Shown piece after piece: positions 32,018-42,214 of a DNA stretch of 64,000 nucleotides. The position numbers and the translations under genes are program-made. The notes beneath the pieces are model-generated. The model had not been told where the DNA came from. It worked only from the letters and a program-made list of their open reading frames with translations, and made no database searches. The stretch comes from Malus domestica. Taxonomy: Eukaryota; Streptophyta; Magnoliopsida; Rosales; Rosaceae. The stretch is taken from assembly GCF_042453785.1 (NCBI RefSeq), contig NC_091668.1, positions 3,240,501-3,304,500 of the forward strand, read 5' to 3'. Within the stretch, counting starts at the first letter, position 1. Each line of letters starts with the position of its first letter.

Positions 32018-34360
32018 TGCCACACAACCAAAGATACGTGGGGACAAATGAAGAGAAAATGGTAATGTCACATGGTCAGCAAGAACTTCCATAGGAGTGC
32101 GAAAATTAAGCACTCGGGATGGCATGCGGTTCATTAGATAAACGGAGTATCTGACGGCATCTGCCCAATAAGAGTGAGGGGCGTGAGCACCAATGAGGAG
32201 TGCTCGAGTGGTTTCCAAAATATGTCTATTTTTGCGCTCGGCTACACCATTTTGTTGTGGAGTGTGTGGGCAAGTAGTCTCATGAAGAATGCCATGCTCC
32301 TAAAAAAATTGAGAAAGTTCGGTATTGATATATTCCCCACCATTATCTGACCTAAGAACCTTAAGGGGTAGAGAGAATTGATTTTTAACCATGCAGTAGA
32401 ACTGGTTAAAAATCTGTCCAACATCACTTTTATGCTTCATAGTATAAAGCCATGTCATTCGGGTGCAGTCATCCACAAAGATAACAAACCAACGAACCCC
32501 ATGATTAGTGGCTACTGGAGAAGGCCCCCACACATCAGAATGAACTAACTCAAAAGGAATTGTTCTTTTATTGAAACTCGAATGATAAGAAGTACGATGA
32601 CTTTTTGCAAGAATGCAATCATTACACTGAAAATTAGAGTCTGGAATGCCATGAAATAAAGACGGTAGCAATTTTTTCAAATAACCAAAAGATGCATGCC
32701 CTAATCGACGATGCCATAACCAAATTGTCTTATTCTTGTTCAGATGACCACTGCACACTTGATTTACGTGACTTGCCGATACATCATCCACATAATACAA
32801 CCCTCTCCTCTTAGTATCACGCCCAATTATCGCCCGAGTCTGGATATCCTGAAGTAGGCAAAATGTAGGAAACATTAACACAACACAATCTAATTGCTCA
32901 GTAACTTGACCAACAGAAAGTAGATGATTAGATAATGTTGGAACAAGTAGTGTATTGTGAATAGACAAAGATGGAGTAAGGGAAATAGAACCCGCTCCCG
33001 TTATAGGAGCAACATCACCGTTGGCTGTAATGACATCTTCTTTAGATGGTGAAGTCATGTGATAAAATAATGATGCATCGTAAGTCATATGGTCTGTAGC
33101 TCCAGAGTCAATTATCCAACCAGTATCTCTTTTGGTGGATGTTATTAAAACAGTACCGATTTTACCTGAATCTTCTGAGTTGTCACCCATTGAAATTTGA
33201 TTGATTAAGGATAGAAGTGGGCCCGTTTCTGTCTCCTTGGAAGCTGCCTCTGAAATTGGCACCGCAAACTGGGCTGCCGCTATTGGACTTAACGGGCTGG
33301 GCCTTAGTTGACTCGGTGCAACAGCAGCTATCCCCCTGCTCGCATCAGATTTCTCTTGTTGGGCTTTGGACCCAGCTTGGCTCCCTGCTGCATTAGATGC
33401 GACTCCTGATCCAGTGGCTGCCATACGGGCCTGTCCAGCCCGTTTGTTCCCCCGTGCCTTTAGCTCATTCTTCCTTTCCCAGTACCATTCTGGGTACCCA
33501 TGAATTTCAAAACAGGTCTCTTCAGTGTGTCTTGTTCCATTACAATGATTGCAATGGAGTTTGTCTTTATCAATATCCTCATGGGTTCGGAATGACCGAG
33601 AACTTCCATTAGATGGTGGACGCGACCCAGGTGCCTTAGTTGCCATAGCCATAGGAGGTGCTGTCATTGTAGTCTTTGTTCCCATCATAGTGACCTGCCT
33701 TTGGGATTCACATCGTACCAAATTGAAGCATTCTTCGATTTCGGGGATAGGTTTTATCCTTAGAATCTCACTCCGAACTTGGTCAAACACACTATCTAAT
33801 CCCACAAGAAAATCATACACCCTATCTTTTGCGAGTTCTTCTTTACGAGTTTTCAAATCTACTCCACACACCATACGGAGAGGACGTCGTTTGTCAAGGT
33901 CCTGCCACACACTCTTTAATTCAGTGAAGTACAAATTAATTGGACGACCATCCTGTCTTGTCCTTGTAGCTTTGCACCGGAGTTCATAGTATTGGGACTC
34001 ATCAGAACCATCATAAAACATCTGGGTGACACTCTCCCAGATATCTTTAGCCGTGGGCAAGTCTATAAAAAGGCCAAGCAGGTGGGGTTCCATGGTTTTG
34101 AGCAACCACCCACGCACAATAGCATCTTCCGTTGACCACTTCACATATCCTGGATCATCTTCATCTACTGCCGGGATTTTTCCCGTTAGATACCCTTGCT
34201 TACCAAGACTTGAAGCATGAACCTCCATCATCTTCGACCAAACCTTGAAGTTCGAGTCGCTCAATCGATACCCAAACGGAATGGAGTTGACGTTGGATGA
34301 CTCACCTTGGACCGATATGGTTTGCATGGGAATTATATCTCCAGTTTTGATGTCTGCCAT
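32018..34360 (-). pseudogene. Outer copia gag-protease-integrase, one nonsense codon
   Basis: An open frame from 34,360 runs 686 codons to a TAG at 32,302-32,300 and stays in the same frame past it up to the nested insertion. It shows a copia-type gag N-terminus, a CCHC knuckle (CNHCNGTRHTEETC), protease DSGATDHM, a GAG-pre-integrase block with LWHRRLGHAS and CNDCILAKSH, and integrase acidic sites in HSDVWGP and LRSDNGGEY. The third integrase acid, in NGVAERKN, lies past the stop. The single nonsense codon and the insertion at 32,012 are the breaks seen. Without suppression this copy cannot make a complete polyprotein. Confidence 0.93.
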
Positions 34361-34530
34361 TGCACGGACAGATGTGCAGGTTATGTATATTTGTTTTTTT
34401 TTTCTGTAGCTTTGTTGATTCCAAAGGCTACGGTGCTTTGGTTTCTGGGTTCAAAATTTGATGAACATCAGAGTTTTGGCGGCTAGGGTTTTTTCCGAGA
34501 CGAGACAGGTCGAAACCTGCTCTGGTACCA

Positions 34531-34720
34531 AGTTAAATTCTAGGTTTTAGATGAATATTTTTCTCACTTTTTTTCTTCTCACATAGAGGAATATATAAAC
34601 TTATACAATCTCCTACAAACTAGGAAACAAGTATCCCAAATCCACAAGGATACCAATTACATAATTTTATACCCAAAATATCTCCTCATTCCTTATTTCC
34701 TAAGATTTCCTCACGCAACA
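34531..34720 (-). repeat. Outer copia 5' LTR
   Basis: 190 bp, same ends as the 3' LTR. It is followed on the minus strand by the tRNA-Met primer-binding site at 34,530-34,519. Confidence 0.95.
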
Positions 34721-34725
34721 GGAGT

Positions 34726-35022
34726 TACCCTGCAAGCACACTTTTCACCCTCCTTGCATTGTATTCAAAATTTTGAACATTTGTTGTATTGTTCATGTAT
34801 CTCATTGGTTGCGTTCAATTCGATTTTCGAGGGACTGACCAGCTGGGGTTTTTGAGTTGTTTTGAGTGTAGCAGGATGAGCAAAAATTTTGTCTGATATG
34901 CCGGCATGAGCCGCAGACGGATGATCATGCATACGAGAGCTGGAAAGAGAGGGAGAAGGAGGCCGAAGAAGACAGAAAAGGGGCTTCGAATGCGATACGA
35001 GGTGGTGAATACATAAATCTTT
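34726..35022 (+). pseudogene. AIP2-like relic, third fragment (RING end and C-terminus)
   Basis: It continues from 19,790: TTACCCTGCAAGCACACTTT matches the RING helix of the gene at 10,401-11,297. The KPWL codons and the exon-end donor are deleted. The last exon is recognisable (GATGAGC..., then GAGAGGGAGAAGGAGGCCGA) but the CPIC cysteine motif has become CLIC and the ending differs. Not functional. Confidence 0.88.
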
Positions 35023-37050
35023 AATGTTTAAAGGATGATATTTGGTTCAACAGTTTGTCAAATTTGCAGCTTCGTCCATAAATTCTTATTCATTCCATCA
35101 CATTAAGCATGGCCGTGAGTTTGTGCTCTGTTTCTCTGGTAATGTATGTTGTAATTCAGACAAATAATATAGCAAATTTGATTGCTTTTTCTTATAATGA
35201 AACACATTGCATTTGCTTTCTTAAGTTTGGTGTAATCAGAATAAGTGGATACGAGCCTGTTTGTAGTGCTTCTAGAATAGCTAAAAGCGCGTTTTGAGTC
35301 AGACAACTGAAGTTTTGTAGGTGCGTCAGCGAGTTGGGAGTTATTTCTCCAGCTTCTTTACTTGGAACTGAAGACTTGGATGTAATATTTCAACTGAAAT
35401 ACTGGCTTTTGTGAATTTTGAGTTACCATATGTAGAAAATATCAGATGATTGCCGGACAGATTGGAGTAAATGTACTAGATTTCATGGAGCTGTACCTTA
35501 TCTGATAGGTTGGCCATTACTTATAGGACGAATTTTAACCAACGATACATCTCAGACATCGTGCATGCAAAGAAGGAAGGTATTCATTAGCATTTTGGAA
35601 GAATACGTACAAGATAGAATAAGGTGCTCTATTGGAAGGGGAGTGGATAAAAATTTTGTTAGGGATTTCGAAGGAGAAATGAGTGCCACACACCAAAATT
35701 ATGTAGTATGACTACCCTCTAGAGGGAGATCTGTAATCCTGTGTGACGGCTTTTCAAACCAAATCTGTCTTGCGTGAGCGTCAATCCATTCCGTGCAAGC
35801 AATGCCATTAGCTTCTCAGCTCACACGATTATACTTGACCAGTTGAAAAATGGCCATGGAGGATCTAGTGTCATCAAGATCAGGTCCAAGCAATGAGGAG
35901 TCAGCGGGAGGAATGCTTGAAGGAATCACTTTCCAATGCCTTCGCATGACATCGGAGAAGAAGATCAAAATTTCAGTTGAAACTACAGGAAAGGGACATT
36001 GATGGTTGACACCACGCTTTTCACTTCGATAGAATCCCTTAACCATGCACAGATTACCAATTTAGCAATTTCTCTAAGACATTGTCTTGGAATTAAATTT
36101 TCACAGAAACAACTAAATTATGTAGATTAAAGCCAAACAACAAACCTCATGAGAAACTTTGGGTGGCTTGATGAAACCTCAAGGTGAATTCAACGAAAAA
36201 TCTTCTGCAACTAAGATAAGCAAATCATGCAAAAAAAGCTTAATTAGGCCCCATCCACTACTCTATGATGTAAACGGGTCAGGGAACCCGACCCGTTAAG
36301 TTAACGGGTCACTCGGACCAACCCGTTAGCTTAACGGGTTACCCGTTTCACCCGTTAACAACTATTATTATTATTATTATTTTGCATAGAGTTTATATTT
36401 TGTTGTTAAGATTTTACTGAAATTACTAAAATATCCTCAACTAACAGGTGTTAACGGGTGTTAACAGGTCTAATGGGTTAACCCAAAGTGACCCGTTATT
36501 TAACGGGTTGTTAACGGGTTCACCCGTTAGCTACCCGATCCGTTAAGCATTCACCCAAATACTAATATTAACGGGTCAGGTCCAAAATACCAGGTTGTCT
36601 ATCTCTACGTTCTTTTCTGCGAAAAACTACTAAAATAAGAAAATCCTGCGACATGGAAATGTGAGATTGATTTTGGAAACATATGAGTACTTAACACGTA
36701 CTGATGGTTTATCGATCTCAACTTTACACTCAGTCGTCCTGCAGAGAAATTAGAATTCTGTTGGTGGTAGAAATCTGTAAGTTTAATCATCATTGCTAGT
36801 TTGATATAGTTCAAGAGGTTATTAGTGGGAACGGGTTTAATGTTTGAAAGAATCTTCAACACAAAATTTGGAACGCATGGATCAAAATTTAAATTAATTC
36901 TGCTTGATCAACATTGCTCCTTGAATAAAATCATGCTTCAAGATCATCTGATGATATATAGAAAACGAAAAATAAGAAAGACAAACATGATGATAGCTGC
37001 AATAGATTCATGCATAAATATGTAAATAAGAGCTCAATTACCAGGATGAG
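35023..37050. other. Duplicated AIP2/NBS-LRR spacer with insertions
   Basis: Homologous to 11,298-12,610 in order, with an ACCCGTT-rich MITE-like insert at 36,270-36,605. Short open frames at 35,103-35,306 and 35,816-36,046 are not conserved with the other copy and are not supported as genes. Confidence 0.6.
36270..36605. mobile_element. MITE-like element rich in ACCCGTTAA / TTAACGGGT
   Basis: About 13 copies of ACCCGT or its complement ACGGGT, most with adjoining TTAA, are crowded at both ends around an AT-rich centre holding an ATT microsatellite (36,363-36,380). The arrangement (clustered subterminal repeats in both orientations) is typical of hAT-type transposase binding regions. The corresponding place at about 12,300 has no such insert. 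Ends and target duplication are unclear. Confidence 0.6.
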
Positions 37051-37285
37051 ACTCATTCGTCTGCAGTGCCCTGCTTTGCTACTCGAGAGAAAGCTAATAC
37101 TTGCGTTGTGTATGATGTTTGGAATGCGAAAAATCTTTGGTCACTTCTCTCCGCTGCCTTGTTCACAACCCTCGGTAAGTTTCCGGCATTCCCAGATGCT
37201 AAGACACTGCAATGGTGTTTTACAAAGAAAGTCCGGCAGTGTTTTCATGTGATGGCGGTAACGAATTTTCAAGGAGGAAAACAAT
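37050..37285 (-). pseudogene. NBS-LRR 3'-end relic
   Basis: Matches the 3' end of the NBS-LRR gene (12,611-12,750): GATGTTTGG, AATCTT.GG.C.CT.CTC, CTGCCTTGTTC, GCAATGGTGTTTTAC.AAG.AAGTC.GGCAGTGTTTT. It contains an extra stretch (ACAACCCTCGGTAAGTTTCC) and homology ends at about 37,285. The rest of the resistance gene is missing. Confidence 0.82.
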
Positions 37286-37648
37286 ACCCTTTAATGGTAA
37301 ATAGTAATAGGGTTCGATAATACCGAAAACAATACCCTTTAATGATAATTTCTTTAAACAAATCAAGGTTAGGGGTCCGCTAAGAGTGTCATTAGGATTT
37401 ATAGAAGTCTTAAAATTGTACTCAAACACAAACACCGATGCATGCTATGGAAAATAATGCTCCAAGCCTACAAGAGTACAACCACCAGTCCACCAGATTA
37501 CCAGATGACCATACTCTACTCGACTTCTATATTATTAGTTTGTATATCTTTATCATCGCATGACTTAACACATCAACAAAGGATTGAAAAAACAAATTGA
37601 ATGAAAACGTGAGAAATAAATACATAATCGCGTATACAAACTAGAGAC
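37286..37648. other. Spacer, no gene
   Basis: Short direct repeats such as AATACCCTTTAAT near 37,286 and 37,331. Nothing else recognised. Confidence 0.4.
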
Positions 37649-37850
37649 TAGGGTTTAGATGGTTTGGACATGTGAACTGAAGATCTACAAATGTTCCAGT
37701 TAAAAAATGTGACTATGAGACGAGGACTCAGGGTAGAAGGGTAAAAGAAGACATAGAAAATGACTTTAAGAAAAGATATGGAATACGAGCAAGTAGAAGA
37801 CATGGCGCAAAACCGAGACGTTCTAGAATTCATACAGTCAGCTATTAAAC
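37649..37850 (+). pseudogene. LINE reverse-transcriptase C-terminal remnant
   Basis: Translation of the plus strand gives FRWFGHV, then a stop, KKCDYETRTQGRR, and after frame changes RIHTV. This is the pattern of the C-terminal end common to plant LINE reverse transcriptases. It is short and broken. Confidence 0.6.
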
Positions 37851-38307
37851 ACTTGAGAGTCATTAGCCATTAAACACTTGAGCGTCATTAATCACCACGG
37901 AACAAAACCCACCAAAGAACTCACTTTGCAATTAGCTAGGGCACAAAACTTACACTCCAAGGCACTCTTGTGTCTTGTGTCTCTAGTTTAATTACCAAAA
38001 CCAAACAATAATAAAAATAAAATAATTTTGGTTCAAAAAATTAATTAATTAAAAACAAAAAACATAAGCATGTATCTAAGGAAACTTGGATTAAAAGAAA
38101 GAACATGTACATTTAATCAACTATCAAAACTAATCCACTTCATTAATCAAAAACAAAAAAAACCACTTAAACCTAATTAATCAAGTCAAAAAAAATCTTA
38201 CTTTATCAGTTAACCAAATTCCACTAATCTCATCACTAATCCGTATTATTAGTTTCTCAGTCAATCACTAAACTCTCCATTAATCTTGTTTCTTATTTCT
38301 CAGTCAA
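37851..38307. other. AT-rich 3' flank of the DUF1677 gene
   Basis: No gene seen. Contains simple A-rich tracts. Confidence 0.5.
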
Positions 38308-38721
38308 TCAATTTCCCTGTGCCTTCCCCACAGTCGCAAAGCAGCTCTTCGACCTCACCATCGCCGGCCGGCAGTCGCCCAACCTCTCCCTCCTCGGCGA
38401 GTCCAGAGTCCGCAGCAACAGCTGTTTCATTGCCGATATCAGATCCTCCGTCGGGTTCGCGGGAGGAATCGACTTCCGAAACTCCTCGCAGAAGATGAAG
38501 TGCCGCTTCACCGCCTCCTCTGTGCTAATCTTCCTCGGCGACCTCGAGTTCTCGCCCTTGATCGCCTCAGTGCAGAGTCCGCAAATCCACCGGCCCTGGT
38601 GCCTCTCCTTCACCGTCGTTACGTACGCCGGTGTGCACTCCTCCTTCAAATCGCAGCAGTAGCACTTCACCTCCACCACCTCCTCCGGCTCCGAAATCCG
38701 CTTCACCTCCGCCGACTCCAT
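38308..38721 (-). CDS. DUF1677 family protein
   Basis: A 137-residue intronless protein with the core of plant DUF1677: EVKCYCCDLKEECTPAYV (residues about 17-34), then ERHQGRWICGLCTEAIK with a second CxxC pair, ISTEEAVKRHFIFC, and NPTEDLISAMKQLLLRTLDS. The cysteine pairs suggest metal binding, but no biochemical role is established for the family. The start at 38,721 fits the short N-terminus usual in the family. Its ends are GC-rich compared with the flanks, as expected for a real coding region. Confidence 0.9.
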   Translation of the reverse strand: MESAEVKRISEPEEVVEVKCYCCDLKEECTPAYVTTVKERHQGRWICGLCTEAIKGENSRSPRKISTEEAVKRHFIFCEEFRKSIPPANPTEDLISAMKQLLLRTLDSPRRERLGDCRPAMVRSKSCFATVGKAQGN

Positions 38722-41562
38722 AACAAAACCTCTCGAGAAAAAACGAAACTTTGAAGAATTTCTGACGCAATTTTCTACGTTACGGCGAGATTATGGCAGA
38801 GACTTCAAAATCTTCACTGTGAATTTGCAGAGTGGCTTGATTTGCTCTGTATTACTATTTTATTTATAGTGAACTGTTTCGGAGCCGAAATAGGACACTT
38901 CTCGGATTTGGATTCGTATTTGGATTCGGATTTCGATTCCCGATTCCCGATTCCCGAAGGAGTTACGTATTTGGGGGGCCCGCTAATTTTGTTACTGGAT
39001 ATTTGGATTTCGGGTTGAGTTTCGGTCTGTTTCGTCAATTTGTTATTGCTTTTGGGTTTCGGAGTAAACATTCGGGAAAGTTTTGTTGATGTTGTTTTGG
39101 ATTTTTCCACGTGTGGCCTTGCGATTGGGTGGAATCGACGGCCTCTAAATTTTATTGCCTGATTTCGTTTTGGTCTGCCACGCGTAGTGTTGTGCTTGGG
39201 TGGAGGGTTGCATTCTTTGGCTTGCTGGGTAGGGGATCGGATTCTGTACGAGAGATTTTTCAATATGACCGTCACATGAGGTGGTACACCATGTGTCGCT
39301 ATATAAATGGTAGTATATGTGTGTTAAAAAGATAATAACTTAAAAAATAAAATTTTCCATCATTACATAAAAACACGTTATGTATCATCCGTATTTCCGT
39401 CACAACTATAAATTTCTCATTATGTACAAGCATATATGTGTTTCGAGTTCTCTGAGCCAAACGTGATATTTAAGGAAGCAACCATGAGGTATTTTTTCGC
39501 ACGTGCTCGTCTGTCGAAGGTTGAGTCATCATGGACATGGCGTGCAGGTCCCTTTTTTATGAGGTTCGGTTACAAGCTGGTTTGGTATTGCTGTACTTTG
39601 AAAAAAGAAAACAGCTTATGCTATGCTGTGAGAATAAGCTCATTTTTGCTGCTTCACTTTTTCAGCTTTTTTCACCCAAAACTATGAAAATAAACTGTTT
39701 TTAAGTGTTTACCAAACACATTTTTTAGCTCAGTTTTTTTATACCCACTTTTTATAAAAGCACCTTAGTACCAAATCAGTACTACGTGCGGATGGGTCCC
39801 AATAAATTGTATTTTAGCAAATCACGTGTTTCGCGTGCGATTAAGTTGTACCTTATGACTCCTAAATGGGTAAATTAAAGTTTCCTAAAAAAAAAAAGGG
39901 TAAATTAAAGTTTAGATTTTTGTTTCTAGAATAATCAAATCTCTAAATAATAATATGCATTAGAACTGTTATTGACAGTTCAAAAATTTCGTCATGTACT
40001 TTTCATCACTATACTTTTATTTTAAATATTGAAATTACGGAGTATATAATGAGAATTTTTTAGCGTCAATAACAATTCTTTTTAGTTGGGTTTCAATCGT
40101 TCATTCCTTAAATTTAAACCATGTTTATCTCTTTCATTACGTGATTATTTTTGTCGTACACTCCAATTATATTCAGCTATAGCAAACGTAATTATGATAT
40201 ATGTACGTGCTTCGATCCACCGAAAACTCTCGCCGTATATTGGTGCAGTGTAGGAACTAGCAATGAATGTGTGTTAGACTGGGCTTGAACAAGTTTTACA
40301 CTATTACCATGGGTTGGGATAAATAGTTGGAGAAGATGGAGCGATCCAAGTAGGCCCAATCCAAGGCCCAATAAAAAAATATGGTCCAAACATTTTATTT
40401 ACAGAATAGTCGACATATCTCAATCTCAATGGTGGCAATAAATAATGTGGGACTCCATTGACATATTAGCCACACGAAATTTAGAGTTATTACAATTTAG
40501 TTTGTTAAGAAACATAAAAACCAGGTGGTCCAGTTCCAACAACCTGACACGTGTAGTTCCACTAGTGGAATATTCCAAAGCTTTTCACGTATTCTTCTGT
40601 GCAGTTAAATTCCATAAATAGATAGACTCTTTTTCTTTTTTCTTTTTTTTCTATTTCTGATAAAAATCCACTCTTTCCCATTGCAAAACGCCAAACAGCC
40701 GCCTCACTTGCTGTATTGTCCAGTTTCATGTCTCTTAACACATTTTTTTAGGAGAAATTTTTCATTATGATAAGAATACGGGTGATACATTACGTGTTGT
40801 GGTAAAAACTTTTATTTTTTAAGTTATTAACTTTTTAACACACATATTTTATTATTTGTATAGTGACACATAGTGTATCATCTCGTGTGTCAGTCATACA
40901 AAATATTCTCTCATTTTTTAATGTCCTTGTTTTAAAGTTAGCATTTAATTATGCGTTGTGGGCAAACATACCCAAAACAAAAGATGTGAATATCATGTTT
41001 GCCTATCAAGAGTAGCATCCCAATTATTCTAAATTAGGATTCGTGTTAAAATCTCTCTTCTTGTAGTTTAAAGTAAATTGTCGTATTGTTTGTTAAACCT
41101 AAATGTCCAATATTGCTCTTACAAGACCAACCACCCTGGCCCCCATCCTCCCTCACGTACTACCTTTCTCTTTCTTTCAAATAAGTTTCCAGTACTTCGG
41201 CTATTAGGTAGTCCGACTTTATATCTCTCAAGTAAATAAAAATAATATTTCTTCGATTTAATAGTAACTGTTCATTTAGTTTAAAATATTGAAGAAAACT
41301 TACTCTATCTCAATTTTCTTCTTATCCTACCCCCATCAAGCGACCCCCTCCCTCTCCCTAAACCATGTGATGACAAGCATGTGTATAATTTGCAACGAGA
41401 TCAAACCAAAATTTCTATCAGGCAATTTCTACACGAATTATTGGTTGTTATCGAAATTAGATCAAAATGGGTTCCAACGAGATCAAATTAAAACGATTTC
41501 AACGAAATTAAAATCTCTTGAGAAAGGGTGGTTGAGTGTAAGTGATGGCGGAGGAAGGGAGG
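38722..41562. other. Spacer with MITE-like segments, no gene
   Basis: 38,880-38,965 has GATTCGGATT/GATTCCC simple repeats. A MITE-like repeat is at 39,573-39,785. The rest is AT-rich with no supported gene. Confidence 0.5.
39573..39785. mobile_element. MITE-like repeat (AAAGCAGC / CCAAACAC type)
   Basis: GGTTTGGTATTGCTGTACTTTG at the left and AAAGCACCTTAGTACCAAATCAGTAC at the right are partly complementary. Inside are AATAAGC, TCACCCAAAACTATGAAAATAAA and GTTTACCAAACACA. Similar phrases occur at about 9,690-9,840. Boundaries are approximate. Confidence 0.45.
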
Positions 41563-41567
41563 TGGAG

Positions 41568-42209
41568 TGTCACATCCCGGCACGGGGCGGACCATTTCCC
41601 GAGCCCGCTCCACCACCGTAGCATGATATTGTCCGCTTTGAGCCCTGACCACGCCCTCATGGTTTTGTTTTTAGGAACTCACACGAGAACTTTTCAGTGG
41701 GTCACTCATCATGGGAGTACTCTCGCGCGCTACTCGCTTAACTTTAGAGTTCCGATGGAACCCAAAGCAGTGAGCTCCCAAAAAGCCTCGTGCAAGATAA
41801 GGATGGGAATATACATTTAATGATCACTCATCTGTGCGATGTGGGATGTTACAATCCACCCTCTTTAGGGGCCATACGTCCTCGTTGGCATACCACGACC
41901 AGGGTTAGGCTCTGATACCATTTGTCACATCCCAGCCAGGGGCGGACCACTTCCCAGGCCCGCTCCACCATCGTAACACGATATTGTCCACTTTGAGCCC
42001 CGACCACACCGTCACGGTTTTGTTTTTGGGAACTCACACGAGAACTTCCCTGTGGGTCACCCATCATAGGAGTGCTCTCATGTGCTACTCGCTTAACTTC
42101 TGAGTTCCGATGAACTCTGAATCCAGTGAGCTCCCAAAAGGCTTTGTGCTAAGTAAGGATGAGATTATATATATAAGGATTACTCCCCTAGGCGATATGG
42201 GATCTTGCA
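41568..42209 (-). mobile_element. Complete Cassandra-type TRIM element
   Basis: Two LTRs (42,209-41,923 as 5' and 41,853-41,568 as 3' on the minus strand, 286-287 bp each) surround a 69-bp interior. A perfect target duplication TGGAG flanks it (41,563-41,567 and 42,210-42,214). The interior has the primer-binding site TGGTATCAGAGCC (41,920-41,908) and a purine tract AGAGGGTGGAT before the 3' LTR. Each LTR carries a 5S-rRNA-like block. Cassandra elements have no genes and are thought to use a Pol III promoter. The LTRs differ at many positions, so the insertion is old. Confidence 0.93.
41712..41760 (-). promoter_or_regulatory. 5S-rRNA-like Pol III promoter block, 3' LTR
   Basis: On the minus strand the block reads GGAACTCTAAAGTTAAGCGA, then AGTAGC, close to the 5S rRNA box A and intermediate element (5S: GAACTCCGAAGTTAAGCG). 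The other LTR carries the matching block at about 42,063-42,116. Confidence 0.75.
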
Positions 42210-42214
42210 TGGAG

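Larger units (their letters stand above)
19791..34720 (-). mobile_element. Ty1/copia LTR retrotransposon (outer), split by a nested insertion
   Basis: 190-bp LTRs at both ends differ at one position by eye. A perfect target duplication GGAGT flanks it (19,786-19,790 and 34,721-34,725). On the minus strand the 5' LTR is at 34,720-34,531 and is followed directly by a primer-binding site TGGTACCAGAGC (34,530-34,519). A polypurine tract TTGAGGGGGAG precedes the 3' LTR (19,991-19,981). Domain order gag, protease, integrase, reverse transcriptase, RNase H defines Ty1/copia. Without the nested element it would be about 5.3 kb. The LTR reads TG...CT rather than TG...CA. Inserted into the AIP2-like relic. 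Confidence 0.96.

Noticed and set aside
38814-39275. 153-codon open frame on the minus strand upstream of the DUF1677 gene
   Set aside because: Low-complexity Ser/Lys/Glu-rich product created by GATTCGGATT-type repeats; no domain, and it lies in the likely promoter.
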